A DNA stretch of 64,000 nt from DASPHG01 sp963849605 (GCA_963849605.1 CAWKHX010000015.1:496001-560000); one strand, 5' to 3'; shown: positions 45,225 to 53,360, counted from the first letter of the stretch. Numbers and translations are program-made. Notes: generated by a model from the letters alone, not told the origin.

Positions 45225-47326
45225 GCACTACCGAGCAGCAGCCCGCAATCGCCGCGTCGCCCCCGCTCGACGCGCCCGAGCTCTACTTCAACCGCGAGCT
45301 GTCGTGGCTCGATTTCAACGAGCGGGTGCTCGAGCTCGCCGAGGACGAGAACATCCCGTTGCTGGAGCGGGCGAAATTCCTCGCGATCCACACCTCGAAC
45401 CTGGACGAGTTCGTGATGGTTCGCGTTGCGGGCCTGCACGACCAGGTCGACGCTGGCGTCGAGGCTCGCAAGGCGGACGGCCTGACCGCCTCGGAGACCG
45501 TCGACCGGATCGCGGCGAAGCTACAGGCGAGCAACGAGCGCCACTCGCGCGCGTGGGAGGAGCGGATACGGCCGGCGCTCAGCGAACTCGGCATTCGGAT
45601 CGTGACGTGCGAGCACTGCGACGAGGCGGAGATCGAGGAGGTCGACAAGATCTTCCAGGATCAGATCTTCCCGGTGCTCACGCCGCTCGCCGTCGGCCCC
45701 GGCCGGCCGTTCCCCTACATCTCGAACCTCTCGCTCAGTCTCGCTGTGACCCTGCGCGACCCCGACACGGGCGTCGATGCGTTCGCGCGCGTGAAGGTGC
45801 CGAAGGAGGTCGTGCCCCGCTTCATCGCGATCGGCGAGAACACGCTCGTTCCACTCGAGTCCGTGATCGCGCGCAACCTTCACGAGCTCTTCCCGGGCAT
45901 GGAGATCACGGCGCACGACTACTTCCGGGTCACGCGCGACGCGGACTTCACCGTGTCCGACGAGGCGGACGACCTTGTCCGTGCCGTCGAGCAGGAGCTG
46001 CGCCAGCGCCGCTTCGGCGAGGTGGTGAGGCTCGAGGTCGGCGACACGATGGAGCCCGAGCTCCGTCGCCAGCTGGTCGCGTGGCTCGGCGTCGAGGAGC
46101 GGCAGGTCTACGACATCCAGGGCATGCTTGACCTGTCCGACCTGTGGGACATCCACGGGATCGAGGGGTATTCGGACCTCCGCGATCCGCCGTACACGCC
46201 CGTGATCCCGCCGGCGTTCCGCCCGGCGGAGGACGACGAGAAGCCGGACCTGTTCGAGGCGATGCGCCGGCAGGACGTGCTTGTCCACTACCCCTACGAG
46301 TCGTTCTCTGCGAGTGTCGAGCGGTTCATCGAGCAGGCCGTCAAGGACCCGGACGTGCTCGCGATCAAGATGACCGTGTACCGGACATCGGACGACTCCG
46401 CGCTCGTCCCGTCACTGATCGAAGCGTCCGAGGCGGGCAAGCAGGCGGTCTGCCTGGTGGAGCTGAAGGCGCGCTTTGACGAACGCCGCAACATCACGTG
46501 GGCGCGCGCACTGGAGGAGGCGGGCGCGCATGTCGTGCACGGGCTGCCGGGCGTCAAGACGCACGTCAAGGCCCTGCTCGTAGTGAGGCGCGAAGACGGC
46601 GGCGTCAGGCACTACCTGAACGTCAGCACAGGCAACTACCACGCGAAGACTGCGCGCATCTACGAGGATTTCGGGCTCTTCACCGCGGATCCGCAGCTGA
46701 CGGAGGACGTCGCCGACCTGTTCAACGCGCTGACGGGCTACGCCCGGCCAAAGGAGTACCGCAAGGCGGTGATTTCGCCGCAGTACACGCGGGGGCGCAT
46801 CCTCGGCGAGATCGACAAGACAATCGAGGCGCACCAGGCGGGCCTGGAGGCGCGCATCGTCATGAAGATGAACTCGCTCGTCGACCGGCGCTGCATCGAG
46901 GCGCTCTACCGCGCCTCTCAGGCCGGCGTGCCCGTCGATCTCAACGTCCGCGGGATCTGCTGCCTGCGTCCCGGCGTGCCGGGGGTCAGCGAGAACATCC
47001 GTGTCGTTTCCGTCGTCGGGCGCTACCTCGAGCACTCCCGCGTCTACGGCTTTCGGCGGGACGGCGAGAGCACCTGGCTGATCGGGTCGGCGGACCTGAT
47101 GCCGCGCAACCTCGACAACCGCGTAGAGCTGCTCGTGCCCATTGAGGACGAGTCGCTCGCCGCTGAGATCGTCGACACGCTCGGCCGCTGTTTCGCCGAC
47201 GACACGTTCGGCTGGGACCTGAACGCGGACGGGACCTGGACGCGTCGTTCCGGCCGCGAGCGGTCTGTTCACTACGAGCTGATGGAGCGCGCCCGCGAGC
47301 GCGCCGCCGCCGAGGACGACGCCTAG
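45221..47326 (+). CDS. ppk: Polyphosphate kinase Ppk1
   Basis: 701 residues with the four Ppk1 domains. The N domain has YFNRELSWLDFNERVLELA. The two phospholipase-D-like domains carry the catalytic histidines, in the segment GLPGVKTHVKALLVVRRE and in RYLEHSRVYGFRRDG. STGNYHAKTARIYEDFGLFT is also diagnostic. It reversibly polymerises ATP gamma-phosphate into polyphosphate. Coupled to ppx by overlap, giving synthesis and degradation in one operon opposite pst. Confidence 0.97.
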   Translation: MSTTEQQPAIAASPPLDAPELYFNRELSWLDFNERVLELAEDENIPLLERAKFLAIHTSNLDEFVMVRVAGLHDQVDAGVEARKADGLTASETVDRIAAKLQASNERHSRAWEERIRPALSELGIRIVTCEHCDEAEIEEVDKIFQDQIFPVLTPLAVGPGRPFPYISNLSLSLAVTLRDPDTGVDAFARVKVPKEVVPRFIAIGENTLVPLESVIARNLHELFPGMEITAHDYFRVTRDADFTVSDEADDLVRAVEQELRQRRFGEVVRLEVGDTMEPELRRQLVAWLGVEERQVYDIQGMLDLSDLWDIHGIEGYSDLRDPPYTPVIPPAFRPAEDDEKPDLFEAMRRQDVLVHYPYESFSASVERFIEQAVKDPDVLAIKMTVYRTSDDSALVPSLIEASEAGKQAVCLVELKARFDERRNITWARALEEAGAHVVHGLPGVKTHVKALLVVRREDGGVRHYLNVSTGNYHAKTARIYEDFGLFTADPQLTEDVADLFNALTGYARPKEYRKAVISPQYTRGRILGEIDKTIEAHQAGLEARIVMKMNSLVDRRCIEALYRASQAGVPVDLNVRGICCLRPGVPGVSENIRVVSVVGRYLEHSRVYGFRRDGESTWLIGSADLMPRNLDNRVELLVPIEDESLAAEIVDTLGRCFADDTFGWDLNADGTWTRRSGRERSVHYELMERARERAAAEDDA

Positions 47327-47443
47327 AACGCAGAACGGCCCCGGGCGGGGAGCGCCGGAGCCGTGTCCGCGAGTACGAGGAGGGACCTCGCTCCGCGATC
47401 CTCGACGGCCATCGGCCCGGCGGTGTGAAAAGGCTGAGAAGCG

Positions 47444-47773
47444 CTATCCGAGCGGCTGCGCATCGAACCGGTAGCCGAATCCGAAGTGCGTGTGGATGTA
47501 GCGCCAGTGAGGCGCCGCCTCCTCGAGCTTCTGGCGCAGCTTCCCGACGTAGACGTCGACCGAGCGCTCGTAACGCCGGTACGGCTGCTGCCAGACGACG
47601 GCGTAGAGCTCCTCGCGCGAGACCACGCTCCCGGCACGGCGCGCGAGCGCGACGAGCAGCGAGAGCTCTCGCATCGTCAGCGCCATAGGCTGACCGTCCA
47701 CGTGGGCTAGAAACTGGTCAGGCCGGATAACGAGGTTTCCGGCCACGATCTCCTCCACTCTTGCGGCCTCCAT
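47444..47773 (-). CDS. Orphan OmpR/PhoB-type DNA-binding domain (response regulator without receiver)
   Basis: 109 residues consisting almost only of a winged-helix trans_reg_C domain (LTMRELSLLVALARRAGSVVSREELYAVVW ... RSVDVYVGKLRQKLEEAAPHWRYIHTHFGFGYRFDAQP). It closely resembles the C-terminal domain of the divergent response regulator at 47882 but lacks any phosphorylation domain. ATG 47773 is the likely start, just beyond the second 11-bp array. It could compete with or constitutively mimic the full-length regulator. Confidence 0.82.
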   Translation of the reverse strand: MEAARVEEIVAGNLVIRPDQFLAHVDGQPMALTMRELSLLVALARRAGSVVSREELYAVVWQQPYRRYERSVDVYVGKLRQKLEEAAPHWRYIHTHFGFGYRFDAQPLG

Positions 47774-47782
47774 GTCTCAAGC

Positions 47783-47848
47783 CTGTCGAGATGGTCTGCG
47801 GAAGCCGTTATTTGCATGTAACCGGCCTGTGAACAATCTGTAAACGAC
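47783..47848. promoter_or_regulatory. Second, weaker Pho-box-like array between the regulator genes
   Basis: In the same 11-bp phase as a strong core, ATGTAACCGGC, CTGTGAACAAT, CTGTAAACGAC (47816-47848), lies an outlying CTGTCGAGATG exactly 44 bp upstream of CTGTGAACAAT; the two units between are poor. The core matches the pstS array consensus C/T-TGTGAA. It lies between the divergent orphan DNA-binding gene and the full response regulator, suggesting autoregulation. Confidence 0.6.
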
Positions 47849-47881
47849 CCCGCCGCTCCGACCGCCTCCCTACAATCACGC

Positions 47882-48685
47882 GTGATGACGGCTGACGGGA
47901 CGTCCATCAGGCTCGCGATCGTCGACGTCGATAGCGGTTTCGTCCGCGTGCTTACGAAGCGACTCGAGGGCCACGGGTGGCAGTACCGCGTGCTCGGCTC
48001 GGTGCCGCGCGTCGAGGACCTCGTCGCGATGCGCCTGAACGCGCTCGTGGTCGACCTCGGCATGCTCGGGCCGGAGGCGTGGGGCTTCCTCGAGCGCGTC
48101 TGCACCGAGCTCCCGGGTATGGGCGTCGTCGTCTGCACGGGGCGCTCGAGCGTCGCCCAGCGCGTGCGCGGGCTTCGGCTCGGGGCCGACGACTGGCTGA
48201 CCAAGCCGTGTCATCCCGAGGAGCTGATCGCGCGCGTCGAGGCGGTCGTCCGCCGTCGGAAGCGCTCGGCGATCCGTGTCGACACGGGCCCCGTGGTCGC
48301 GGGCGAGCTGGAGATCCGTGTCGACCAGTTCCAGGCGTTCGTCCGCGATCGCAGCCTCGATCTGACGCGGCGCGAGTTCGAGGTCCTTCAACTCCTCTCC
48401 GAGGCGAACGGCCAGGTGCTTCAGCGCGAGGAGATCTACCAGCGCGTATGGGGCTACGCCATGGCGCGCGGCGACCGCTCCGTCGACGTCTTCGTCAGGA
48501 AGGTGCGGCAGAAGCTCGAGGCCGCCTCACCGGAGTGGGAGTACATCCACACGCACTTCGGGATCGGCTACCGCTTCGAGGCGCAGGGCGAGCAGCCGCA
48601 GGTGCTCGAGGCGCCTACGCCGCCGGAGCCGTCACGCGACGACGTCCCCGCAGACCCGCCTCGAGAAGCCGCCGCGGCCCAGTAG
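47882..48685 (+). CDS. OmpR/PhoB-family response regulator with atypical receiver
   Basis: 267 residues. The receiver (about 8-125) retains the phospho-acceptor region ALVVDLGMLG, the Thr of VVVCTGRSS and the Lys of WLTKPCHPEEL. The usual adjacent acidic pair near the N-terminus is instead Asp-Val-Asp (IVDVDSG). The winged helix (about 140-235) ends YIHTHFGIGYRFEAQ, followed by a Pro/Glu/Ala-rich tail. The context of pst, ppk and Pho-like repeats suggests a PhoP/RegX3-like role. No histidine kinase gene is adjacent. GTG 47882 is the start. The tail overlaps the convergent PHP gene by 71 bp. Confidence 0.85.
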   Translation: MMTADGTSIRLAIVDVDSGFVRVLTKRLEGHGWQYRVLGSVPRVEDLVAMRLNALVVDLGMLGPEAWGFLERVCTELPGMGVVVCTGRSSVAQRVRGLRLGADDWLTKPCHPEELIARVEAVVRRRKRSAIRVDTGPVVAGELEIRVDQFQAFVRDRSLDLTRREFEVLQLLSEANGQVLQREEIYQRVWGYAMARGDRSVDVFVRKVRQKLEAASPEWEYIHTHFGIGYRFEAQGEQPQVLEAPTPPEPSRDDVPADPPREAAAAQ

Positions 48686-49370
48686 CCGTAAGCGCGCGCA
48701 CGGACATGTGGTCCACGCCCGCGTGCAGCAGGTCGGTGACGGCCCTGCCGATCAGCGGCCTGCGCCAGTCGGCGTGAGCGTCTGACGCGACCAGGCCCGC
48801 GAGCCCCTCGCGTACGAGCCGCAGAGCGATGCCGCGCGCCTCCTCGCCGTGGCGGCCGGCGATCGTCCAGACGTTGAGCTGAAGCACGCTTCCGTAAAGG
48901 ACCTCGTGGCGGAGGCTCGCGAGGTCCTCGCCGAGCCGCGCCGACCGCTCGGGGTGGCCGATCACGACGCCGAACCCGCGCTCGCGAAGCTCGTCGGCGG
49001 CGTCGTGAAAGGCCGGGCCGAATCCAGGGAAGGGCGCCTCGAGCAGGATCCAGCGCGCCCCGGGCGGTCCCTGCGCGATCAGCTCGAGCTCGTACTGGCT
49101 GAGCCGGTCGACCATGCCGTGGGCGAGCTCGCCGCCGACTCGGAGCTGAAGCGGTATCCGCTCCCGCGCGAGCTCGAGTTGGAACTCGGCCACGCGATCC
49201 GGCAGCTCGGACACGTTCGTCACGTATCCGGGCCGGATGTGCGGGGTGGCTACAGCCAGCGTGGTGCCGTCCGCGACGGCGTCGGCGGCGAGTGCGAGCG
49301 CCTCGCCCAGATCGGCCGGGCCGTCGTCCACGCCCGGCAGCACGTGTATATGCAGATCGTTTCTGTTCAT
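48615..49370 (-). CDS. PHP-domain phosphatase (CpsB/CapC tyrosine-phosphatase type)
   Basis: 251 residues. The PHP metal-binding motif is DLHIHVLPGVDDGP, followed by ATPHIRPGY, GGELAH, VIGHPER and ASDAHAD, the complete ligand series of Mn-dependent CpsB/YwqE-type protein tyrosine phosphatases. Such enzymes control capsule or exopolysaccharide kinases; no polysaccharide genes are nearby. ATG 49370. A TTGTGAAAAGA unit resembling the Pho repeats lies 34 bp upstream. Confidence 0.87.
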   Translation of the reverse strand: MNRNDLHIHVLPGVDDGPADLGEALALAADAVADGTTLAVATPHIRPGYVTNVSELPDRVAEFQLELARERIPLQLRVGGELAHGMVDRLSQYELELIAQGPPGARWILLEAPFPGFGPAFHDAADELRERGFGVVIGHPERSARLGEDLASLRHEVLYGSVLQLNVWTIAGRHGEEARGIALRLVREGLAGLVASDAHADWRRPLIGRAVTDLLHAGVDHMSVRALTATGPRRLLEAGLRGRRRVTAPAA

Positions 49371-49403
49371 TTGCCCCAAGATTCGCCCGTATGCAGGGGT
49401 TTC

Positions 49404-49425
49404 TTGTGAAAAGACAGTGATCAGC
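49404..49425. promoter_or_regulatory. Possible two-unit Pho-like repeat upstream of the PHP gene
   Basis: TTGTGAAAAGA followed directly by CAGTGATCAGC has the 11-bp spacing and the same orientation relative to its minus-strand gene as the pstS array. The second unit is a poor match, and the site overlaps the end of the znuB-like gene. Weak evidence. Confidence 0.35.
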
Positions 49426-50260
49426 GGGCGGGCCGCAACACCGCTGTCACGGCGAAGGCGGCGACCGCGACGAGCACGATCGAGGCGCCCGCCGCGACCT
49501 CGAAGTGCCACGAGATGAGCAGCCCGAGCGGGCCGCTCGCGGCCGCGATCAGGGCCGAAACGGCCATCATCGACGGCAGCCGCTTCGTGAGCAGCGCCGC
49601 CGCGGCCGGCGGCGCGATCAGCAGGCCGAGGACGAGCAGTGCGCCGACCACGGTGAAGCCCACGACGACCGCCACTGCGAGCAGGACCATCAGCGCGAGC
49701 TCGGTGCGCTCGACCGGCACGCCAAGCGACGCTGCACGCCGGCGGTCGAATGACACGAGGACAAACGGCCGGTAGAGAGCCCACAGGATCACCAGCACGA
49801 CGGCGGCAAGCCCCGCGGTCAGGGCGACCTCCCAGTCGGGCACGCTAAGCACGTCGCCGAACAGGAACGACGTCAGGTCGACCGCGAAGCCCTCGACGCG
49901 CGAGATGAGCACCACGCCCAGCGCGAGCATGAACACGAACATCACCGCGGTCGCGGTGTCCTCGCGCAGCCGCGTTCGCCGCAGGATCACGGCGCTGCCG
50001 GCCGCCGTGAGCACGCCGCCGGCGAGCGCGCCGCAAAGAATCGCCGCCTTGTGCGGGTCGCCGCTCGTGCCGGCGGTCAGGAGCACGGCGACCGCGACGC
50101 CGGGGAGAACGCCGTGCGCGACCGACTCGGCCAGCAGGGCCGTGCCGCGCATCACCACGAAGCAGCCGACCGTGCCGCACAGCACGCCGACGACCATCGC
50201 CGCGATGGCGCCGTTCTGCATGAAGTCGGGCTGGAACGGATCGAAGAAGAGCGACTCCAC
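49421..50260 (-). CDS. znuB: Metal (Zn/Mn) ABC transporter permease
   Basis: 279 residues of the ABC-3 permease family with about eight helices: FMQNGAIAAMVVGVLCGTVGCFVVMRG at the N-terminus, ESVAHGVLPGVAVAVLL, and the C-terminal GALLVLGLLIAPPAAAALLTKRL signature. GTG 50260 overlaps the ATPase stop by one base. It belongs to a three-gene operon for zinc or manganese uptake; the neighbouring Fur/Zur gene and box favour zinc. Confidence 0.88.
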   Translation of the reverse strand: MESLFFDPFQPDFMQNGAIAAMVVGVLCGTVGCFVVMRGTALLAESVAHGVLPGVAVAVLLTAGTSGDPHKAAILCGALAGGVLTAAGSAVILRRTRLREDTATAVMFVFMLALGVVLISRVEGFAVDLTSFLFGDVLSVPDWEVALTAGLAAVVLVILWALYRPFVLVSFDRRRAASLGVPVERTELALMVLLAVAVVVGFTVVGALLVLGLLIAPPAAAALLTKRLPSMMAVSALIAAASGPLGLLISWHFEVAAGASIVLVAVAAFAVTAVLRPAR

Positions 50261-51006
50261 TAGCCGGCCCCCGGGTGTCTGTGCTCGGTCTCGATCAGAA
50301 GCCCGCCCACCCGCGCGATGTGGCCGGCGAACGTCGCTGCGAGCACTTCCTCGGTGCACGTCTCGGCCGCCGGCCCGAACGCGATCACCCGCCGGTTGAG
50401 CGCCAGCACCAGGTCGTAGTCGCGCGCTGCGCGCGCGAGGTCGTGGGTCGCGACCATCACCGTGCGTCCCTCGTCGCGCCACGTGCCGATCAGCTTCCGG
50501 ACCGTTTCCTCGGTCGGCCGGTCGACGCCCGTGAAGGGCTCGTCGAGGAGCAGCAGCTCCGCGTCCTGTGCGGCGACCTGGGCGAGCAGGGCGCGCTGGC
50601 GCTGCCCGCCCGACAGCTCACCGAGCCGCCGCCGCGCGAGGTGGTCGACGGCAAGGGCGTCCATGGCCTGCGCGACGAGCTCGCGGTCGCGGTCCGACAT
50701 GCGCTGTCTCCACCCGAGCGCCCCCCAGCGCCCCATCGCGACGACGTCGCGAACCGTCGCCGGGAACATCGGGTCGACGGCGACCTGCTGAGGGAGATAG
50801 GCGACGCGGTCGGTTGCGACTGCGATCTCGCCCGCGGCCGGCGCGCTCAGCCCGATGGCCGCCGCGAACAGCGTGCTCTTCCCGGACCCGTTCGGCCCGA
50901 GGACGGCGATCGAGCTTCCACGCGGCACCTCGATGTCGATCGCCTCGAGCGCGACGACGTCGCCGTAGCGGACCGTCAGATCGCGCGTCGCCAGGATCGC
51001 GCTCAC
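50260..51006 (-). CDS. znuC: Metal (Zn/Mn) ABC transporter ATPase
   Basis: 248 residues: Walker A VLGPNGSGKSTLF, Q-loop YLPQQVAVDPMFP, signature LGELSGGQRQRALLAQ, Walker B ELLLLDEPFTGVD, H-loop VMVATHDLA. The MGRWGALGW segment is typical of zinc/manganese importers. GTG 51006 overlaps the end of the binding-protein gene. Confidence 0.92.
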   Translation of the reverse strand: MSAILATRDLTVRYGDVVALEAIDIEVPRGSSIAVLGPNGSGKSTLFAAAIGLSAPAAGEIAVATDRVAYLPQQVAVDPMFPATVRDVVAMGRWGALGWRQRMSDRDRELVAQAMDALAVDHLARRRLGELSGGQRQRALLAQVAAQDAELLLLDEPFTGVDRPTEETVRKLIGTWRDEGRTVMVATHDLARAARDYDLVLALNRRVIAFGPAAETCTEEVLAATFAGHIARVGGLLIETEHRHPGAG

Positions 51007-51830
51007 GGTCCGAGCGCGCCCGCGATCCGGTCGGCGTCGTAGCGGAGCATGTCCTCGTAGCTGTCGACGCGGCCGCTGAACCCCTCGGTCAGCAGGTCGT
51101 CCACCACCTCGACGCCCGCTTCCTTGCCGATCTGGTCCATGAGCTTCGGGTCGTCTGTGTCCTCAGCGAACACGGCGGGCACGTCCTCCCGCTCGACCCG
51201 CTCGATCAGCGCGGACACCGTCTCCGCGCTCGGCTCCGTGCCCGGGGTGACGCCGAATGGGGCGCCGACGAACTCGAACCCGTATCGCCGCACGAGGTAC
51301 CCGATCGAGTCGTGGGAGCTGACGAGCTTTCGCCTGGCCGGTGGGATCGCGGAGTACGTTCGCTTCAGGTCGGTGTCGAGCCGCTCGAGCTCGCGGCCGT
51401 ACGCCGCCGCGCGGCGCCGGTACGCGCCCGCGTGGTCGGGGTCGGCGTCGCCGAGGGCGGTCGCGAGCCCGGGCAGGGCGGCCGCGACCAGCGTCGGATC
51501 CATCCAGATGTGCGGGTCGTCCCGGTCGCCCACCAGCTCGACCGCGTCGTCGTTCAGTTGGAATCCCGCTTCGAGCCCGGCGCCCCAGGCCACCACGACG
51601 TCGGCCTCCTCGAGCTCAGCCCGGTCCTTCGCGCTCAGGGCGTAGTCGTGCGGGCTCGCGGTCTCGGGGAGGAGGCTGTCCACGTGCGCGTCGGGTCCGG
51701 CGACGTTGCGCGCGATGTCGGCCGCGATCGAGTTGGTCGCGACGACGTCGACCCCGCTCGTGCCGGTGTCGCTTCCGCACCCGCTCACGAAGGCGAGGAG
51801 CACACAGACGCAAATGAGAATCATTCCCAT
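51003..51830 (-). CDS. znuA: Zinc/manganese-binding lipoprotein (ZnuA/TroA family)
   Basis: 275 residues from ATG 51830 (273 from ATG 51824). A short lipoprotein signal ends at FVSGC. Cluster A-1 features are VVATNSIAADIARNVAGPDAHV, SPHDYALSAKD (His ligand), DPHIWMDPTLV (His), VSSHDSIGYLVRRYGF (His) and FAEDTDDPKLMDQI (acidic ligand). There is no His-rich loop, so Mn or Fe cannot be excluded. The start codon lies within a Zur-box-like palindrome, divergent from fur. Confidence 0.9.
   Translation of the reverse strand: MGMILICVCVLLAFVSGCGSDTGTSGVDVVATNSIAADIARNVAGPDAHVDSLLPETASPHDYALSAKDRAELEEADVVVAWGAGLEAGFQLNDDAVELVGDRDDPHIWMDPTLVAAALPGLATALGDADPDHAGAYRRRAAAYGRELERLDTDLKRTYSAIPPARRKLVSSHDSIGYLVRRYGFEFVGAPFGVTPGTEPSAETVSALIERVEREDVPAVFAEDTDDPKLMDQIGKEAGVEVVDDLLTEGFSGRVDSYEDMLRYDADRIAGALGP
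51815..51829. promoter_or_regulatory. Zur/Fur box-like palindrome
   Basis: TGAGAAT-C-ATTCCCA is a 7-1-7 inverted repeat (six of seven positions pair) close to the actinobacterial Zur consensus TGAAAATCATTTTCA. It lies at the shared start region of the metal ABC operon and the Fur-family gene, and would let that regulator control both. It overlaps the znuA start codons, so that message may be leaderless or start further down. Confidence 0.75.
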
Positions 51831-51846
51831 CAGGTACCATGATGAC

Positions 51847-52308
51847 ATGCCCGCCGCCGCGACCGCCACGCGCTGGACGGACCACGTGTCCTCGGTCCTA
51901 TCCGAGCATGGGCACCGCTCCGGTGGCGCGCGTGCCGCGGTGGTCGAGGCGCTCGGCCGGCGCGGCGGCTGCGTCGACGCCGACGAGCTCGTCGCCGCGC
52001 TCCGCCGCGGAGGCAAGCGGATCGGTGTCGCAAGCGTCTATCGCGCGCTGGCGCTGCTCGTCGAGCTGGGCGTGCTGCAGCGTGTCCCGGTGGCCGGCGG
52101 GTCAGCCCGGTACGAGCTCGTGGGGCCGGGTGGCGACCATCATCACCATCTCGTCTGCGACGACTGCGGCGCCACCGCCCCGTTCGAGGACGAGGGGCTC
52201 GAGCGTGCGATCGGGCGGCTCAGCCGCCGGACCGCGTACGCCGTCCAGGCACACGACGTGACGCTGCACGGAACATGCCCGGATTGCCAGTCAGGCGCGC
52301 GCCGCTGA
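51847..52308 (+). CDS. zur: Fur-family metal regulator, probably Zur
   Basis: 153 residues. The winged helix (GGARAAVVEALGRRGGCVDADEL, recognition helix IGVASVYRALALLVELGVL) is followed by the dimerisation and metal domain with the run GGDHHHHLVCDDCGATAPFED, plus HDVTLHGTCPDC giving the second structural Cys pair. Position next to the zinc-type ABC genes and the Zur-box-like site favour Zur over Fur or PerR. ATG 51847 is 16 bp from the znuA start. Confidence 0.87.
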   Translation: MPAAATATRWTDHVSSVLSEHGHRSGGARAAVVEALGRRGGCVDADELVAALRRGGKRIGVASVYRALALLVELGVLQRVPVAGGSARYELVGPGGDHHHHLVCDDCGATAPFEDEGLERAIGRLSRRTAYAVQAHDVTLHGTCPDCQSGARR

Positions 52309-52334
52309 CCGGCTGCCTGGCAAGATTGCCGGCT

Positions 52335-52901
52335 ATGGGAAGCGTTGCCTGGCGAGCCCGCGCAGGCGTCCTCGTCCTCTTGGGCGCGCTCGTCGTGCAC
52401 GAGCTGCGGTACCTCCTCGCCGGACAGCATCCGGACGCGCACTCCCACGCGTACATGGGCCGGCTTGTGCCATTCGTGTCCGCCCTGCTGCTGCTCGCCG
52501 CGGTTGAGTTCATCGCCCGGCTTGCGCTCCGGCGGCGCGTCCAGACGCACGCGCTCGAAGCGGGCGGGGTGCGCTGGCTCGCGCTCGGCACGATTCTGCT
52601 CGGGATCTTCGCCGTCCAGGAGACGGCCGAGGTGTTCTTCGAGCACGGCCGGCTCGACCTCGCGGACTCGCTGATCGTCCACGGCGGCTGGCTCGCAGCT
52701 CCACTTTCGTTCGCGGTCGCGGCCGTGATTGCGCTCCTGCTCCGGGGCGCCAACGCACTGCTCGCCCGGGCGGTTCATGTCCACGTCCAGCGGGCAGGAG
52801 CGCCTGAGCGCTATCGGCTTCTGCCACGACGCAGCGGCGCGGCGGTTCCGGTCATCGCCCGCAATCTCGCGGGCCGTGCGCCGCCCTCCTTCGTGAACTG
52901 A
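52335..52901 (+). CDS. Four-helix membrane protein of a metal-associated operon, unknown function
   Basis: 188 residues from ATG 52335. Hydrophobic helices are AGVLVLLGALVVHELRYLLAG, LVPFVSALLLLAAVEFIARLAL, WLALGTILLGIFAVQETAEVFF and LAAPLSFAVAAVIALLLRG. Histidines lie near the membrane (HELRYLL, HPDAHSHAY, VHGGW), which could bind metal. The C-terminus is basic. It lies 26 bp after zur and 27 bp before a cupredoxin gene, suggesting copper or zinc homeostasis; no family assigned. Confidence 0.7.
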   Translation: MGSVAWRARAGVLVLLGALVVHELRYLLAGQHPDAHSHAYMGRLVPFVSALLLLAAVEFIARLALRRRVQTHALEAGGVRWLALGTILLGIFAVQETAEVFFEHGRLDLADSLIVHGGWLAAPLSFAVAAVIALLLRGANALLARAVHVHVQRAGAPERYRLLPRRSGAAVPVIARNLAGRAPPSFVN

Positions 52902-52928
52902 CCTAGTCATTTCACGAAAGGAGAAGTA

Positions 52929-53360
52929 GTGGAACGTTCACAGAGAATCGGATTGCTCGTGGCTGCGGCCGTCGTCGCCGTCGTCGCCGTGATCCTGATC
53001 AGCAATGGGGATGACGACGATTCGTCGAGCACCGACAGCACCGTCCAGACGACGACGACCGGCGGGAGCACGACGACTCCGGACAAACCGGCTGCGCCCG
53101 AGGTGCCGACGATCACGATCAAGGACGGGAAGCCGGTCGGCGGCGTGCAGGAGATCGAGGTCGACAAGGGCGACACCATCCAGTTCCGGGTCAAGTCGGA
53201 CGCCGATCACGAGATTCACATGCACGGCTACGACATCGCGAAGGACGTCGCGGCCGGCGGCCAGGTCACGTACAACGTGCCCGCCGACATCGACGGGATA
53301 TTCGAGATCGAGATAGAGGACCTCAAGGAACAGATCGCGGAACTGCGCGTCAATCCATGA
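52929..53360 (+). CDS. Membrane-anchored cupredoxin-like protein
   Basis: 143 residues. An N-terminal anchor helix (GLLVAAAVVAVVAVILI) is followed by an Asp/Ser/Thr-rich linker and a beta-sandwich (VPTITIKDGKPVGGVQEIEVDKGDTIQFRV) with the metal-type motif ADHEIHMHGYD and strands ending AELRVNP. The domain resembles EfeO/cupredoxin_1. Only histidines, no cysteine, are available as ligands, so it is not a classical blue-copper site. GTG 52929 has AAGGAG at 52917-52922. Its stop overlaps the next gene. Confidence 0.82.
   Translation: MERSQRIGLLVAAAVVAVVAVILISNGDDDDSSSTDSTVQTTTTGGSTTTPDKPAAPEVPTITIKDGKPVGGVQEIEVDKGDTIQFRVKSDADHEIHMHGYDIAKDVAAGGQVTYNVPADIDGIFEIEIEDLKEQIAELRVNP

Noticed and set aside
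47327..47443. Terminator or small gene in the gap after ppk
   Set aside because: GC-rich partial symmetries exist but no stem followed by a T run and no frame with a ribosome site; a lone GTGTGAAAAGG at about 47422 resembles one Pho unit but stands at gene 3' ends.
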